This document shows, in pieces, positions 53,024 to 61,947 of a stretch of 64,000 nt of DNA (position 1 is the stretch's first letter; every line of letters begins with the position of its first letter). Below the pieces are notes generated by a model, which was given only the letters and a program-made list of their open reading frames with translations, searched no databases and was not told where the DNA came from. The stretch is from the NCBI RefSeq assembly GCF_002483305.1, contig NZ_DLHQ01000026.1, forward strand, positions 135,930 through 199,929. Reading direction: 5' to 3'. Both the position numbers and the translations under genes were made by a program. This stretch comes from Brevundimonas sp. UBA7664. Its GTDB lineage: Bacteria; Pseudomonadota; Alphaproteobacteria; Caulobacterales; Caulobacteraceae.

Positions 53024-54268
53024 ATGAAATCCATCTGCCGCGACTGCCTCCACACCGGCGACCACAAGGTCGACCGCTGCCCGGCCTGCGATTCGCGCCG
53101 GATGGTCGGCCACGACGAGCTCGACCGCCTGACCATCGCCCACCTCGACTGCGACGCCTTCTACGCCTCGGTGGAGAAGCGCGACCGCCCCGAACTGCGC
53201 GACCGGCCCGTCATCGTCGGCGGCGGCAAGCGCGGCGTGGTCTCCACCTGTTGCTACGTCGCCCGCCAGTACGGCGTTCACTCGGCCATGCCGATGTTCA
53301 AGGCGTTGAAGGCCTGTCCCGAGGCCGTGGTCATCAAGCCCGACTTCCGCAAATACGTCGCCGCCAGCGAGGCCATCTTCGGCGCCGTCGGCAAGCTGAC
53401 GCCCCTGGTCCAGACCCTGTCGCTGGACGAGGCCTGGATCGACCTCGCCGGCACCGAGCGGCTGAACGGCGGCCCGCCGGCCTTTCAGCTGATCCGCCTG
53501 CAGCAACAGATCGAGACCGACACCGGCCTGACCGTCTCCATCGGCCTCGCGACCAACCGCTTCCTCGCCAAGGTGGCGTCCGAACTGGACAAGCCGCGCG
53601 GCTTCTCCGTCCTCGGGTCTGAGGCCTCCGCCGTGCTCGCGCCCCGCCCGGTCGGCATCCTGCCCGGCGTCGGTCCGGTTTTCCGCAAGACGCTGCAGAG
53701 CGACGGCTACGCCACGGTCGGCGATCTCGCCGCCGCCGATGTCCGCGATCTGGTCAAACGCTATGGCGAGACCGGCCTGCGCCTGCACGATCTCGCCCAC
53801 GGCCGCGACGCCCGACGGGTCAATCCCGAGCACGACCGCAAGGGGATGAGCGCCGAGACCACCTTCAACGCGGACCTGACCTCGGTCGAAGACCTCGAGG
53901 CCGAGCTCTGGCCCCTGTGCGAAAAACTGGCCTCAAAAGCGCGGCGCGACGGCGTCGCCAGCCGGGTGCTGGTACTCAAGCTGCGGCGCACCGACTTCAA
54001 GATCGTCACCCGGCGGGTCAGCCTGCCCGAACCGGTCCAGACCGCCCGCGCCCTGTTCGCCGCCGGACGCGAGCTCATGGCCCCCGAACTCGGCCGCCCC
54101 TACCGCCTGATCGGCATCGGCATGGCCGAGGTCGTCGACGCCGTGGACGCCCCGGCCCTGTTCGAGACCACCGAGGCGCGGACGCTCAGGACCGAGACCG
54201 CCATCGACCGGCTGCGAGCGAAATTCGGGGCGAAGGCGGTGGTCGCCGGGCGCGCGTTGAAGGATTGA
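53024..54268 (+). CDS. dinB: DNA polymerase IV with N-terminal zinc-ribbon-like extension
   Basis: This 414-residue Y-family polymerase copies damaged DNA. The palm residues are in AHLDCDAFYASVE (residues 39-51) and SLDEAWIDL, and the steric-gate region and helix-hairpin-helix VGILPGVGPVF are present. Before the usual start it has a four-Cys knuckle (Cys5, Cys8, Cys19, Cys22: CRDC and CPAC), an extension I associate with alphaproteobacterial DinB. ATG 53024 is chosen at the first residue of this knuckle. The longer frame from 52910 translates the MITE arm and is rejected. A paired-hairpin element follows the stop. Confidence 0.95.
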   Translation: MKSICRDCLHTGDHKVDRCPACDSRRMVGHDELDRLTIAHLDCDAFYASVEKRDRPELRDRPVIVGGGKRGVVSTCCYVARQYGVHSAMPMFKALKACPEAVVIKPDFRKYVAASEAIFGAVGKLTPLVQTLSLDEAWIDLAGTERLNGGPPAFQLIRLQQQIETDTGLTVSIGLATNRFLAKVASELDKPRGFSVLGSEASAVLAPRPVGILPGVGPVFRKTLQSDGYATVGDLAAADVRDLVKRYGETGLRLHDLAHGRDARRVNPEHDRKGMSAETTFNADLTSVEDLEAELWPLCEKLASKARRDGVASRVLVLKLRRTDFKIVTRRVSLPEPVQTARALFAAGRELMAPELGRPYRLIGIGMAEVVDAVDAPALFETTEARTLRTETAIDRLRAKFGAKAVVAGRALKD

Positions 54269-54273
54269 GACGC

Positions 54274-54431
54274 CCCTCTCCCATTGGGAGAGGGCTTGAG
54301 CGCACGGCGGCGGAGCCGTCGTTCTTGCGCGAAAGGGTGTGGGTCGCCCGCCGGGGGGCGGCTTCGCCGCCTCAACCAGCCGACCCACATCCGAGCGGCT
54401 TCGCCGCCCACCTTCTCCCAATGGGAGAAGG
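54274..54431. repeat. Paired-hairpin intergenic repeat element
   Basis: Two near-identical hairpins bound this element: CCCTCTCCC-ATT-GGGAGAGGG (54274-54294) and CCTTCTCCC-AAT-GGGAGAAGG (54411-54431). Between them is an inner dyad with TGTGGGTCG and CGACCCACA arms and several GGCGGCTTCGCCGCC-like short hairpins. The whole piece could fold as one long cruciform. It sits between dinB and the PhoX gene in the gene-free stretch 54269-54621; the rest of that stretch shows only a leader before the PhoX start. Confidence 0.7.
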
Positions 54432-54621
54432 AAACTAAGCGCTGCCAATCCGCCGATTGCCAGCATATCCCGCGCCGCGAACCCCCTGACTCCGCACGTC
54501 TTCCCAAATATGCAGCGACCGACCGTGCACGCGGACGGCGCGGACTCACGCCTGTCACGGAACCATGATGACCCGATCGCCCGCCGCCGTCATAAGCAGG
54601 GCAGCCCCGTCCGGAGTCCCC

Positions 54622-56034
54622 ATGCGCCCCCATCGTCGTGACCTCATCGCCGGCTCGGCCGCCGCCTTCGCCTTCGCCGGCCTCGCCCGCAGCGTGGCGG
54701 CCCAGACCGCGGCGACCGAAGAGACCTACGTCAATCAGGTCCACGGCTATGGTCCGCTGGTGAGCGATCCCAACCGCCTGCTCGACCTGCCCGAGGGCTT
54801 TTCCTACCAGGTCATCTCCCAGAGCGGCGACACCATGGATGACGGCCTGTTCGTCCCGGGCCAGCCCGACGGCATGGGCTGTTTCGCCCTCGACGGCCCG
54901 CGCGTCGCCCTGGTGCGCAACCACGAACTGAAGGGCTCCAGCGCCCTGCACCGGAACCTCGGCCCAGGCGGCTTCCATCAGGAGCGGATCGGCCTTCTGG
55001 ATCCGGCCCGCGCCTATGACACCTACAAGGACGGGCGGGTGCTGCCGGGCGGCACGACGACGCTGATCTACGATCTCGAGACCCGCCGCACCGTGCGCCA
55101 GTTCCTCTCGCTGGCCGGCACCAGCACCAACTGCGCCGGCGGCCACACCCCCTGGGGCAGCTGGCTGACCTGCGAGGAAACCGAGCAGACGCCCGCCGCT
55201 GCGGACGTGACCAAAGACCACGGCTATGTCTTCGAGGTGCCCGCCGACGCCACCGGCCTGGTCGTCCCCGTCCCGTTGAAGGCCATGGGGCGGTTCGAGC
55301 ATGAGGCGGTCTGCGTCGATCCGCGTACCGGCATCGTCTACCTCACCGAGGACAAGACCGACGGCCTGTTCTACCGCTTCATCCCGACCACGCCCGGCAA
55401 GCTGGCCGAGGGCGGCCGGCTCCAGGCCATGGCGTTCAAGGGCAAGCCCGGCGCGAACACGACCAACCATGACGCCCGCGAATGGGCCGTCAACGACTGG
55501 CGCGAGGTCGTCTGGATCGACATGGACGACGTCGAGTCGCCCAACGGCGACCTGCGCCAGCGCGGTCACGCCGCCGGCGCCGCCCTGGTGGCGCGCGGCG
55601 AGGGCGTTTTCTGGGGCGACGGCGAGCTCTACATGACCGCCACCTCCGGCGGCCCGCTGAAGCGCGGTCAGATCCTGCGCTATGTCCCCTCGCGGATCGA
55701 AGGCCGGCGTGGCGAGAGCCTCATGCCGGGCCGGATGCAGCTGTTCCTCGAGAGCGCCGACATCCGGGTCGCCAACATGGCCGACAACCTCATCGTCGCG
55801 CCCTGGGGTCACCTGATCCTGTGCGAGGACAACTACTCCAGCGACCTGCGCAACCACCTCAAGGGCGTCACCCCCGACGGCAAGGTCTATACGATCGGCC
55901 GCAACGTCTTCACCGGCAACGCCGAGTTCGCGGGGGCCTGTTTCTCGCCCGACGGATCGGTGATGTTCGTCAACATCATGTACCCGGGGATCACCTTCGC
56001 GATCAGAGGCCCCTGGACCTCGGTCCGGACGTAA
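54622..56034 (+). CDS. PhoX-type alkaline phosphatase family protein (DUF839)
   Basis: This 470-residue protein has a twin-arginine type signal (HRRDLIAGSAAAFAFAGLA) and belongs to the PhoX/DUF839 family of calcium-iron dependent phosphatases. Family segments seen are LVRNHELKG, TSTNCAGGHTPWGSWLTCEET, RFEHEAVCVDPRTG and YLTEDKTDGLFYRF. The Cys in SWLTCEE corresponds to the iron-ligand region of PhoX. It would be exported folded with its metals to the periplasm. CCGGAG is 6 bases before ATG 54622. Its last 32 bases overlap the 3' end of the convergent heme A synthase gene. Confidence 0.88.
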   Translation: MRPHRRDLIAGSAAAFAFAGLARSVAAQTAATEETYVNQVHGYGPLVSDPNRLLDLPEGFSYQVISQSGDTMDDGLFVPGQPDGMGCFALDGPRVALVRNHELKGSSALHRNLGPGGFHQERIGLLDPARAYDTYKDGRVLPGGTTTLIYDLETRRTVRQFLSLAGTSTNCAGGHTPWGSWLTCEETEQTPAAADVTKDHGYVFEVPADATGLVVPVPLKAMGRFEHEAVCVDPRTGIVYLTEDKTDGLFYRFIPTTPGKLAEGGRLQAMAFKGKPGANTTNHDAREWAVNDWREVVWIDMDDVESPNGDLRQRGHAAGAALVARGEGVFWGDGELYMTATSGGPLKRGQILRYVPSRIEGRRGESLMPGRMQLFLESADIRVANMADNLIVAPWGHLILCEDNYSSDLRNHLKGVTPDGKVYTIGRNVFTGNAEFAGACFSPDGSVMFVNIMYPGITFAIRGPWTSVRT

Positions 56035-57070
56035 ACAGCCGCGCCTGCGAGCGCCGCACCAGCCACAGGTTGACGGTCGCCGCCGCCAGCACCAGCGCCG
56101 CGCCGGCCTGGTGCAGGGCGCCGAGCCAGAGCGGCGTGGCGTTCATCAGGGTGGCGATGCCCAGCAGGGCCTGCAGCCACAGCGCCGCCGCGACCGCGAA
56201 CGCCGCCGCGCCCAGCCCCTCGGCCAGCCGCCACCGCCACGCCTGCACCGCATAGACCGTCCCGCCGATCAGCAGCCCATAGGCCCAGATCCGGTGATTG
56301 AACTGCACCAGCGCCTGGTCATGCAGGAAGGCCAGCGCTCCATTGCCCCACGCCACTGGCGCGAGGAACGCCCCGTTCATCAGCGGCCAGTCGGTATAGA
56401 CGAAGCCCGCCTTGGCCCCCGCCACCAGCCCGCCCAGCAGGCACTGGACGAAGACCGCGCCGAGCAGGATGGCCGCGCCCCGGCTCCAGACCACCGGCGG
56501 GCGACTGTGCGGCTCGCCGTTCCAGGCCTCCAGCCCGGTCCAGACCAGCCCCATGAAGATCAGCAGCGCCAGGCCCAGGTGCACCGTCAGCCGCTCGGGC
56601 GCGACATCGACCCGCTCCGACAGACCGCTCGACACCATCCACCAGCCGATCAGCCCCTGTAGTCCGCCGAGGACGAGCAGAACCGCGCAGCGCACGATCA
56701 GCCGCCGCGGCATCTGGCGCAGGATCAGGAAGACCGCGAACGGCAGGGCGAAGGCCGCGCCGATCAGCCGCCCCAGCAGCCGATGCGCCCACTCCCACCA
56801 GAAGATGCCCTGGAACTCGGCCATGCTCATGCCGGCGTTGACCTGCTGGTATTGCGGAATGGCGCGGTATTTTTCGAACGCCTCGTTCCAGTCGGCCGCG
56901 TTCATCGGCGGCAGGGCGCCCATGATCGGCTTCCATTCCGTGATCGACAGGCCCGATCCGGTCAGGCGGGTGACTCCCCCGACCACGACCATGGCGAACA
57001 CCAGGGCGGCGCAGGCGAACAGCCAGATGGCGACCGCGCGGTTCTGATCGCCACCGATGAAACGCTTCAT
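56003..57070 (-). CDS. ctaA: Heme A synthase (COX15/CtaA)
   Basis: CtaA oxidises heme O to heme A for cytochrome c oxidase. The 355-residue membrane protein has eight helices and the conserved heme-ligand His residues in WWEWAHRLLGR, LTVHLGLALL, VQFNHRIWAY and LGALHQAGAAL. The first loop VTRLTGSGLSITEWKPIMGALPP is the COX15 signature of alphaproteobacteria and mitochondria. ATG 57070 starts MKRFIGGDQNRAVA; the longer frame upstream is not supported. It stands alone and is divergent from a small membrane gene. Confidence 0.95.
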   Translation of the reverse strand: MKRFIGGDQNRAVAIWLFACAALVFAMVVVGGVTRLTGSGLSITEWKPIMGALPPMNAADWNEAFEKYRAIPQYQQVNAGMSMAEFQGIFWWEWAHRLLGRLIGAAFALPFAVFLILRQMPRRLIVRCAVLLVLGGLQGLIGWWMVSSGLSERVDVAPERLTVHLGLALLIFMGLVWTGLEAWNGEPHSRPPVVWSRGAAILLGAVFVQCLLGGLVAGAKAGFVYTDWPLMNGAFLAPVAWGNGALAFLHDQALVQFNHRIWAYGLLIGGTVYAVQAWRWRLAEGLGAAAFAVAAALWLQALLGIATLMNATPLWLGALHQAGAALVLAAATVNLWLVRRSQARLFTSGPRSRGL

Positions 57071-57204
57071 TCGACGCCTGCCGTCCCGACCGTTACAGTG
57101 CCCGCGCGTCCTTGGATCGCGCCGGCCCCAGCGGTATGCCCCCGCTGTGCGGCGAGATCGAGTCGCTTTTCGGCGTCGCATCGCCGCAAGTCTGGAGAGG
57201 CCGG

Positions 57205-57456
57205 TTGCAATACCTCGACATCGCCATCGCCGTCCTCGGCGCCTTCGCCCTCGCCTGGCTGGCCGATCTGGTCACCGGCCGCCGCGGCCTGTTCGCCACC
57301 TCGCTGGTTTCGGCCGTCGCCGCCGTCTGCGGCTGGTTCCTGGCCGTCCGCGTCTTCGCCGTCGGGACCATGGACGGCTGGACCTGGGTGCTCTGGTCGC
57401 TGGCCGCCTCGGCCCTCGCCCTGGGCGGCTTCTTCCTGTTCCGGAGCAAGCGCTGA
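57205..57456 (+). CDS. Small membrane protein of the transglycosylase-associated (GlsB/YeaQ-like) type
   Basis: This 83-residue protein has three membrane helices. The first loop WLADLVTGRRGLFATSLVS resembles the GlsB/YeaQ/YmgE family, whose members are small inner-membrane stress proteins often labelled transglycosylase-associated. TTG 57205 is chosen because TGGAGAGG lies 5-12 bases upstream; an earlier frame start at 57112 has no such site. The stop is one base from the start of the DUF2842 gene, so they are co-transcribed. Confidence 0.7.
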   Translation: MQYLDIAIAVLGAFALAWLADLVTGRRGLFATSLVSAVAAVCGWFLAVRVFAVGTMDGWTWVLWSLAASALALGGFFLFRSKR

Positions 57457-57457
57457 C

Positions 57458-57658
57458 ATGGGCCCGAGGACCCGTCGCTTCGTCGCCATGATCGCCGTGC
57501 TGGTCTTCGTCGCGGCATGGATCTGGGGCGCGATCGCACTCCGCGGCCTGCTGCCGCCGGGCCAGTTGATCGACCTGCTGGTCTACGCCGTCGCCGGCGT
57601 CGGCTGGGGCGTGCCCCTCTATCCGCTGTTCAAATGGGCCGAAGGCGGCAAGTCCTGA
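57458..57658 (+). CDS. DUF2842 family small membrane protein
   Basis: This 66-residue protein has two hydrophobic helices (FVAMIAVLVFVAAWIWGAI and LVYAVAGVGWGVPLYPLF) with a basic start and the tail KWAEGGKS. Size and layout match the DUF2842 family of alphaproteobacteria. It starts one base after the preceding membrane gene. Function unknown. A tRNA-Pro gene on the opposite strand follows. Confidence 0.75.
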   Translation: MGPRTRRFVAMIAVLVFVAAWIWGAIALRGLLPPGQLIDLLVYAVAGVGWGVPLYPLFKWAEGGKS

Positions 57659-57721
57659 CCGCAATTGGAAAGGGGCCGCCCGAAAGCGACCCCTTCAACC
57701 AACCGTCTTCATTGCGGAAGA

Positions 57722-57798
<77 letters not shown>

Positions 57799-57852
57799 AG
57801 AGGCGCTCCCTATAGACGGGGTTCGCGGCGGCGCAAACCGAAAAAGCCGCCG

Positions 57853-58278
57853 TCAGGCGCTTCTGGTCAGCACCACTTCCAGTCGGGCCCGCGCGCCCTC
57901 CAGTTCGGCCAGCACCTGACGCAGCCGGATCGACGACGGACCGCCGCCCCCGGCCGCCGGGACCGTCGCCGGCGCGGCCCCGTCGGGCTCGAACGTCACC
58001 GCCCCCTCGGGGTCGCCATAGTGGGCCAGACGCTTCAGCCCCTGTTCCTTGTGCAGCCGCTGGACGCCCTTGATGGTCAGGCCTTCCTCATGCAGCAGGC
58101 GCTTGACCGACTTCAGCAGGACCACATCCTGCGGCCGGTAGAAGCGCCGGCCACCGGCCCGTTTGAGCGGGGTCAGAAACGCAAACTTCGTCTCCCAGAA
58201 GCGAAGCACATGCTGGGGGGCGCCGACCTCGGCCGCCGCTTCGGAGATGGTTCTGAAGGCGTTCGGGCTCTTGGCCAC
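57853..58278 (-). CDS. MerR family transcriptional regulator
   Basis: This 141-residue regulator has a MerR-type winged helix-turn-helix at about residues 8-75 (FRTISEAAAEVGAPQHVLRFWE, GGRRFYRPQDVVLLKSVKRLL). A short C-terminal coiled region with a Pro/Gly-rich linker follows, without metal-binding Cys. GTG 58278 starts six bases after the ihfA stop, so the two genes form an operon. From memory, a MerR-like gene next to ihfA is widespread in Proteobacteria. Target unknown. Confidence 0.88.
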   Translation of the reverse strand: MAKSPNAFRTISEAAAEVGAPQHVLRFWETKFAFLTPLKRAGGRRFYRPQDVVLLKSVKRLLHEEGLTIKGVQRLHKEQGLKRLAHYGDPEGAVTFEPDGAAPATVPAAGGGGPSSIRLRQVLAELEGARARLEVVLTRSA

Positions 58279-58283
58279 GGGCG

Positions 58284-58592
58284 TCAGGCGCTCACGACGG
58301 CGTCGTGAACCCGGCCCTTCATGATCTGCGAGGCGCGGAAGCTGATGACCCGGCGCGGGTGGATCGCCGCCGGTTGGCCGGTCTTGGGATTGCGGCCCAT
58401 CCGGGCGCGCTTCTCGCGGACCTGGAAGACGCCGAAGCCGGACAGTTTCACGGTCTCGCCGCGTTCCAGCGATTCGATGATCAGCTCGAGCGTGCGCTCG
58501 ACCAGGGCCGAGCACTCCTGTCGCGACAGCCCCACTTCTTCGTGCACCGCCTCGCACAGGTCCGCACGCGTCAGGGTCTGATGTTCAGCCAA
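58284..58592 (-). CDS. ihfA: Integration host factor subunit alpha
   Basis: IHF-alpha pairs with IHF-beta to bend DNA sharply. The protein has TLTRADLCEAVHEEVGLSR at the start, the dimer helix LELIIESLERGETVKLSGFGVF, the DNA-arm motif ARMGRNPKTGQPAAI with the intercalating Pro, and a C-terminal helix. TTG 58592 gives 102 residues, close to the family's usual 99-100, with a GGAGGGGAGCGG stretch just upstream. ATG 58628 would add 12 residues without a ribosome site. It lies upstream of the MerR gene. Confidence 0.94.
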   Translation of the reverse strand: MAEHQTLTRADLCEAVHEEVGLSRQECSALVERTLELIIESLERGETVKLSGFGVFQVREKRARMGRNPKTGQPAAIHPRRVISFRASQIMKGRVHDAVVSA

Positions 58593-58668
58593 AGGTCCGC
58601 TCCCCTCCAAAGGTCGGTCGGCGGACATAAAAGGCCAAGCGTCGTCAAATGGAAAGCTGGAAATCGCC

Positions 58669-59646
58669 CTACAGACGAAACGCGCAAGCGCCCCAGGTCA
58701 GACCGCCGCCCATGGCTTCCAGCAGAACCAGATCGCCGCGCTTGATGCGGCCGTCCTGAATCGCGGCGTCCAGCGCCAGGGGGATGGAGGCCGCCGAGGT
58801 GTTGGCGTGGATGGCCACCGTCGAGATCACCTTGTTCTCATCCAGCCCCAGCCGGTCGCCGACGCCCTTGATGATGCGCTGGTTGGCCTGGTGGGGCACG
58901 AACCAGTCGACGTCGGCCACCTCGATCCCGGAGGCGGCGCAGGCGGCGGTGATGGCCTCGGCGATATTGACCACGGCGTGGCGGAAGACCTGGTTCCCGG
59001 CCATGCGCAGATGGCCGACCGTGCCCGTGGTCGCGGGTCCTCCGTCGACATACAGCAGGTCGGTCTTGGTCCCGTCGCAGCGCAGGGCGAATCCCAGCAG
59101 CCCTTGATCTTCCTTGGTCCCCTGCCCCTCGCGCGGCTCGACCACGACGCAGCCGGCCCCGTCGCCGAACAGCACGCAGGTCGACCGGTCGGTCCAGTCC
59201 ATCAGCCGGGTCATTTCCTCGGCGCCGATGATCAGGGCGCATTTCGCCATGCCGCGGGCGACAAAGCCATCCGCGATGCTGAGCGCATAGACGAAGCCCG
59301 AACAAACGGCCTGGACGTCAAAGGCGATGCAGGTCGGGGCGCCGATCTTGCGCTGGACGATCGAGGCGACGGACGGGAAGGTCATGTCGGGCGTGGTCGT
59401 GGCGACGATGATCAGATCGACCTCGGCGGCGGTCCGGCCGGCGTCGGCCAGGGCCCGTTTCGCGGCTTCCACGGCCAGATCGCTGGTCGGCTGGTCATCG
59501 CGGGCGCGGTGGCGCTGTTTGATGCCCGTGCGCTCCTGGATCCACTCGTCCGAGGTGTCGACGATCTTCGCCAGGTCGGCGTTGGTGACGACCTGTTCCG
59601 GCAGGAAGGAGCCGACGCCGGTCACGGCGCTGCGGATAACGCTCAC
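58669..59646 (-). CDS. fabH: Beta-ketoacyl-ACP synthase III
   Basis: FabH starts fatty acid chains by condensing acetyl-CoA with malonyl-ACP. The 325-residue protein has the catalytic Cys115 in VQAVCSGFVY, the His in VPHQANQRI and the Asn in IHANTSAAS. The N-terminus GVGSFLPEQVVTNADL and WIQERTGI are typical. Its start overlaps the plsX stop by four bases, so plsX-fabH is coupled; ihfA follows downstream. This gene order is common in alphaproteobacteria. Confidence 0.97.
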   Translation of the reverse strand: MSVIRSAVTGVGSFLPEQVVTNADLAKIVDTSDEWIQERTGIKQRHRARDDQPTSDLAVEAAKRALADAGRTAAEVDLIIVATTTPDMTFPSVASIVQRKIGAPTCIAFDVQAVCSGFVYALSIADGFVARGMAKCALIIGAEEMTRLMDWTDRSTCVLFGDGAGCVVVEPREGQGTKEDQGLLGFALRCDGTKTDLLYVDGGPATTGTVGHLRMAGNQVFRHAVVNIAEAITAACAASGIEVADVDWFVPHQANQRIIKGVGDRLGLDENKVISTVAIHANTSAASIPLALDAAIQDGRIKRGDLVLLEAMGGGLTWGACAFRL

Positions 59647-60728
59647 TGGGGAGTCTCCATGGCCGGTTCCACCGTGACGGCGGCCGGCTGTTCGAGCACG
59701 GCGGTCAGGCGGCTGAAACTCTCGCTGACCTTGATCAGATAGTCGCTGCGGCCCAGCTCGACCGCGACGCGGATGGCGTTGCCGAATCCCTTGGCGTCGG
59801 CGCCGCCGTGACTCTTCACCACAATCCCGTTCAGACCCAGCAGGGGTCCGCCGTTGATCGCGCTGGGGTCGATCTTCTGGCGCATCCGCTTCAGGGCCGG
59901 CAAGGCCAGCAGGGCCCCGGCCTTGGCCATCGGGCTCGACGTCAGCGCCGCCTTCATCAGTTCCGAAATGTAGCGCGCCACGCCTTCGGCGGTCTTCAGC
60001 GCGATATTGCCGGTGAAGCCGTCGGTGACCACGACATCGACCGTGCCCTTGGCGATGTCGGTGCCCTCGACGAAGCCCCGGTAGTCGAGGTTCAGCCCGG
60101 CGCCGCCTTCGCGCAGGATACGGTTCGCCTCGCGGACCTCCTCATGGCCCTTCATCTCCTCGGAGCCGACGTTGAGGATGCCGATGGTCGGCTTGACGCC
60201 GCCGTGCACCGCCGCGTGGAAGGCCTCGCCCATGATGGCGAATTCGATCAGCTGTTCCGCGTCGCTCTCGATATTGGCGCCGACGTCGAGGACGGCGGTG
60301 ATGCCGCGGTGGGTCGGCCAGCTGGCGACGATCGCCGGCCGCTCCAGCCCGTGCGCCGACATCCGCAGCAGCAGTTTGGAGATCGCCATCAGGGCGCCGG
60401 TGTTGCCGGCGGAGACGACGGCGCCGGCCTCACCGGACTTCACCGCCTCGATCGCATTCCACAGGCTGGAGCCCTTGCCGCGGCGCATGGCCTGGGCGGG
60501 CTTCTCGTCCATGGCCACGACCTTGTCGGTATGGCGCACGACGCAGAGATCGTCGCTCAGACTGTGCCGGGTCATCTCGGCCCGGATCGCGGTCTCGTCG
60601 CCATGCAGCATGAAGCGCACGCCCTCGCCGCCATGGCGTTTGCGGTAGTCGCTCACGCCGGCCACCACGACGGGCGGACCGTGGTCTCCGCCCATGGCGT
60701 CGAGCGAAATCAGGATCGGGGATGACAA
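59643..60728 (-). CDS. plsX: Phosphate acyltransferase PlsX
   Basis: PlsX makes acyl-phosphate from acyl-ACP for phospholipid synthesis. The 361-residue protein has SLDAMGGDHGP at the N-terminus, then AVVSAGNTGALMAISKLLL, GANIESDAEQLIEFA and VVTDGFTGNIALKT. TTG 60728 places the signature ILISLDAMGGD right after the start and has GGAG about ten bases upstream. A frame extended to 60809 lacks support. The neighbours fabH (overlap) and DUF177 (upstream) are the usual ones, though no rpmF is seen between DUF177 and plsX. Confidence 0.96.
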   Translation of the reverse strand: MSSPILISLDAMGGDHGPPVVVAGVSDYRKRHGGEGVRFMLHGDETAIRAEMTRHSLSDDLCVVRHTDKVVAMDEKPAQAMRRGKGSSLWNAIEAVKSGEAGAVVSAGNTGALMAISKLLLRMSAHGLERPAIVASWPTHRGITAVLDVGANIESDAEQLIEFAIMGEAFHAAVHGGVKPTIGILNVGSEEMKGHEEVREANRILREGGAGLNLDYRGFVEGTDIAKGTVDVVVTDGFTGNIALKTAEGVARYISELMKAALTSSPMAKAGALLALPALKRMRQKIDPSAINGGPLLGLNGIVVKSHGGADAKGFGNAIRVAVELGRSDYLIKVSESFSRLTAVLEQPAAVTVEPAMETPQ

Positions 60729-60821
60729 GCCGTTTCGACTCCGTCGCGCCGGCAGTCCGGCGCTTGTCAGTTTGACGACGATAGCGCCGCACCGGGGGGA
60801 TGCAACCACGCCGCCCCTGCG

Positions 60822-61334
60822 TCAACTGTCGTCGGACGGCCGAAGCTGCTTCAGCACGGCGAAGGGCGAGATTTCCTCGGGTTCCGGCGGCTGGACGAAT
60901 TCGGCGCCGGGCTTGCGCGGGAACGGATCCAGCCGCAGGGCCAGTTGTTCGACGGCATACTGACCGAGGTCGATCTGGCCGTTCTCGATCAGGTCGGGCG
61001 ATTCGTCGTCCATGGTGATGACGATCTCGTCGGACTCCTCGTCCACAGCCTCGGCGAGGTTGAGAACGAAGGGTGCGTCGATCTCGAGCGGCAGCGGCTC
61101 AAGGGTGATGCCGCAGGTCTGGGCCAGACTGGCCCGAACCCGGCCCGACAGCCGCCAGCCGGCGTCCGTCGGCTTCAGATCCATCTCGGCGGTGAACGCG
61201 TCCAGCGACGCGAGGTCCAGCGCCTTGACGATCCGGGCCCGGGCCGCCGCGTCGGGTTCGAGCGTCCGCTTTGCGCCCCCGGCCACCTGATGCAGCCGAA
61301 CCGGCTCGCTGTAAGGAAGGTCAGGAAGGGTCAT
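60822..61334 (-). CDS. DUF177 (YceD-like) protein
   Basis: This 170-residue protein belongs to DUF177, linked in other bacteria to 23S rRNA accumulation or ribosome biogenesis. It has the segments GWRLSGRVRASLAQTCGITLEPL and DLGQYAVEQLALRLDPFPRKPGAEF, which are typical, with an acidic loop DEESDEIVITMDDESPD between. The usual second Cys of the CxxC pair is not evident; only one Cys is seen. Its start overlaps the stop of the upstream chaperone gene by four bases. Confidence 0.9.
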   Translation of the reverse strand: MTLPDLPYSEPVRLHQVAGGAKRTLEPDAAARARIVKALDLASLDAFTAEMDLKPTDAGWRLSGRVRASLAQTCGITLEPLPLEIDAPFVLNLAEAVDEESDEIVITMDDESPDLIENGQIDLGQYAVEQLALRLDPFPRKPGAEFVQPPEPEEISPFAVLKQLRPSDDS

Positions 61335-61864
61335 TCGCTCACCTCGGCCCAGGCCGGGGCGTCGGCCACGGCGTCGAACGACTGCGCGGCCAGCCGGGCG
61401 CGGCTGGCGAGGGCATAGGCCGCGAGGGCCTCGCCCGCCCCGGCGTCTTCGCTCTCGTACACATTGCGGGCCAGTCCGGCCGCCAGTCCGCTGGCGTCGC
61501 CGTCCCGCAGGCGCGGCTCATAGGCGGTCATCCGGCCGTAGAGGGCCTCGCCCAGCTTGCGCATCTTCTTGCCGACCGAAACGTCGCCCACGCCCAGTTC
61601 GCGCAGGGCATGGTCCAGGGCCGAGACATAGATGTTGAACAGATCCTGCCCGGCCTCGGCGCCGCGCTCGCCCTCGTCGCGCAGCCGCATGACCAGAAGC
61701 AGGACATGCAGGGTATAGATCTCGAACCGCGCGTCGATACGGTCGGCCACGCCCAGCCGGGTATAGAAGGCCGGCTCGCGCGCCTGACGCACGGCAGCCT
61801 CATACAGCGTCTGGCCCAGACGCTCGCGGGGACGGGTTCGAAACAGGTTCTGAAGCATGATCAT
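61331..61864 (-). CDS. Ubiquinol-cytochrome c chaperone (CBP3/UQCC1) family protein
   Basis: This 177-residue protein matches the CBP3/UQCC1 family, mitochondrial members of which assist cytochrome b assembly into complex III. It begins MLQNLFRTRPRERLGQTLYEAAVRQARE and contains FYTRLGVADRIDARFEIYTLHVLLLVMRL, then LFNIYVSALDHALRELGVGDVSVGKKMRKL, all family-typical. AGGGG lies four bases before ATG 61864. It is divergent from bamE and overlaps the DUF177 gene at its end. Confidence 0.92.
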   Translation of the reverse strand: MIMLQNLFRTRPRERLGQTLYEAAVRQAREPAFYTRLGVADRIDARFEIYTLHVLLLVMRLRDEGERGAEAGQDLFNIYVSALDHALRELGVGDVSVGKKMRKLGEALYGRMTAYEPRLRDGDASGLAAGLARNVYESEDAGAGEALAAYALASRARLAAQSFDAVADAPAWAEVSE

Positions 61865-61947
61865 ACGGCCCCTTTTCCGCCGCGCCGTTGAACTAAGGCT
61901 CGGGTCCGGTTAGGTCAAAGACCTTGTTGAAGTCGCAGGCGCCGCAA

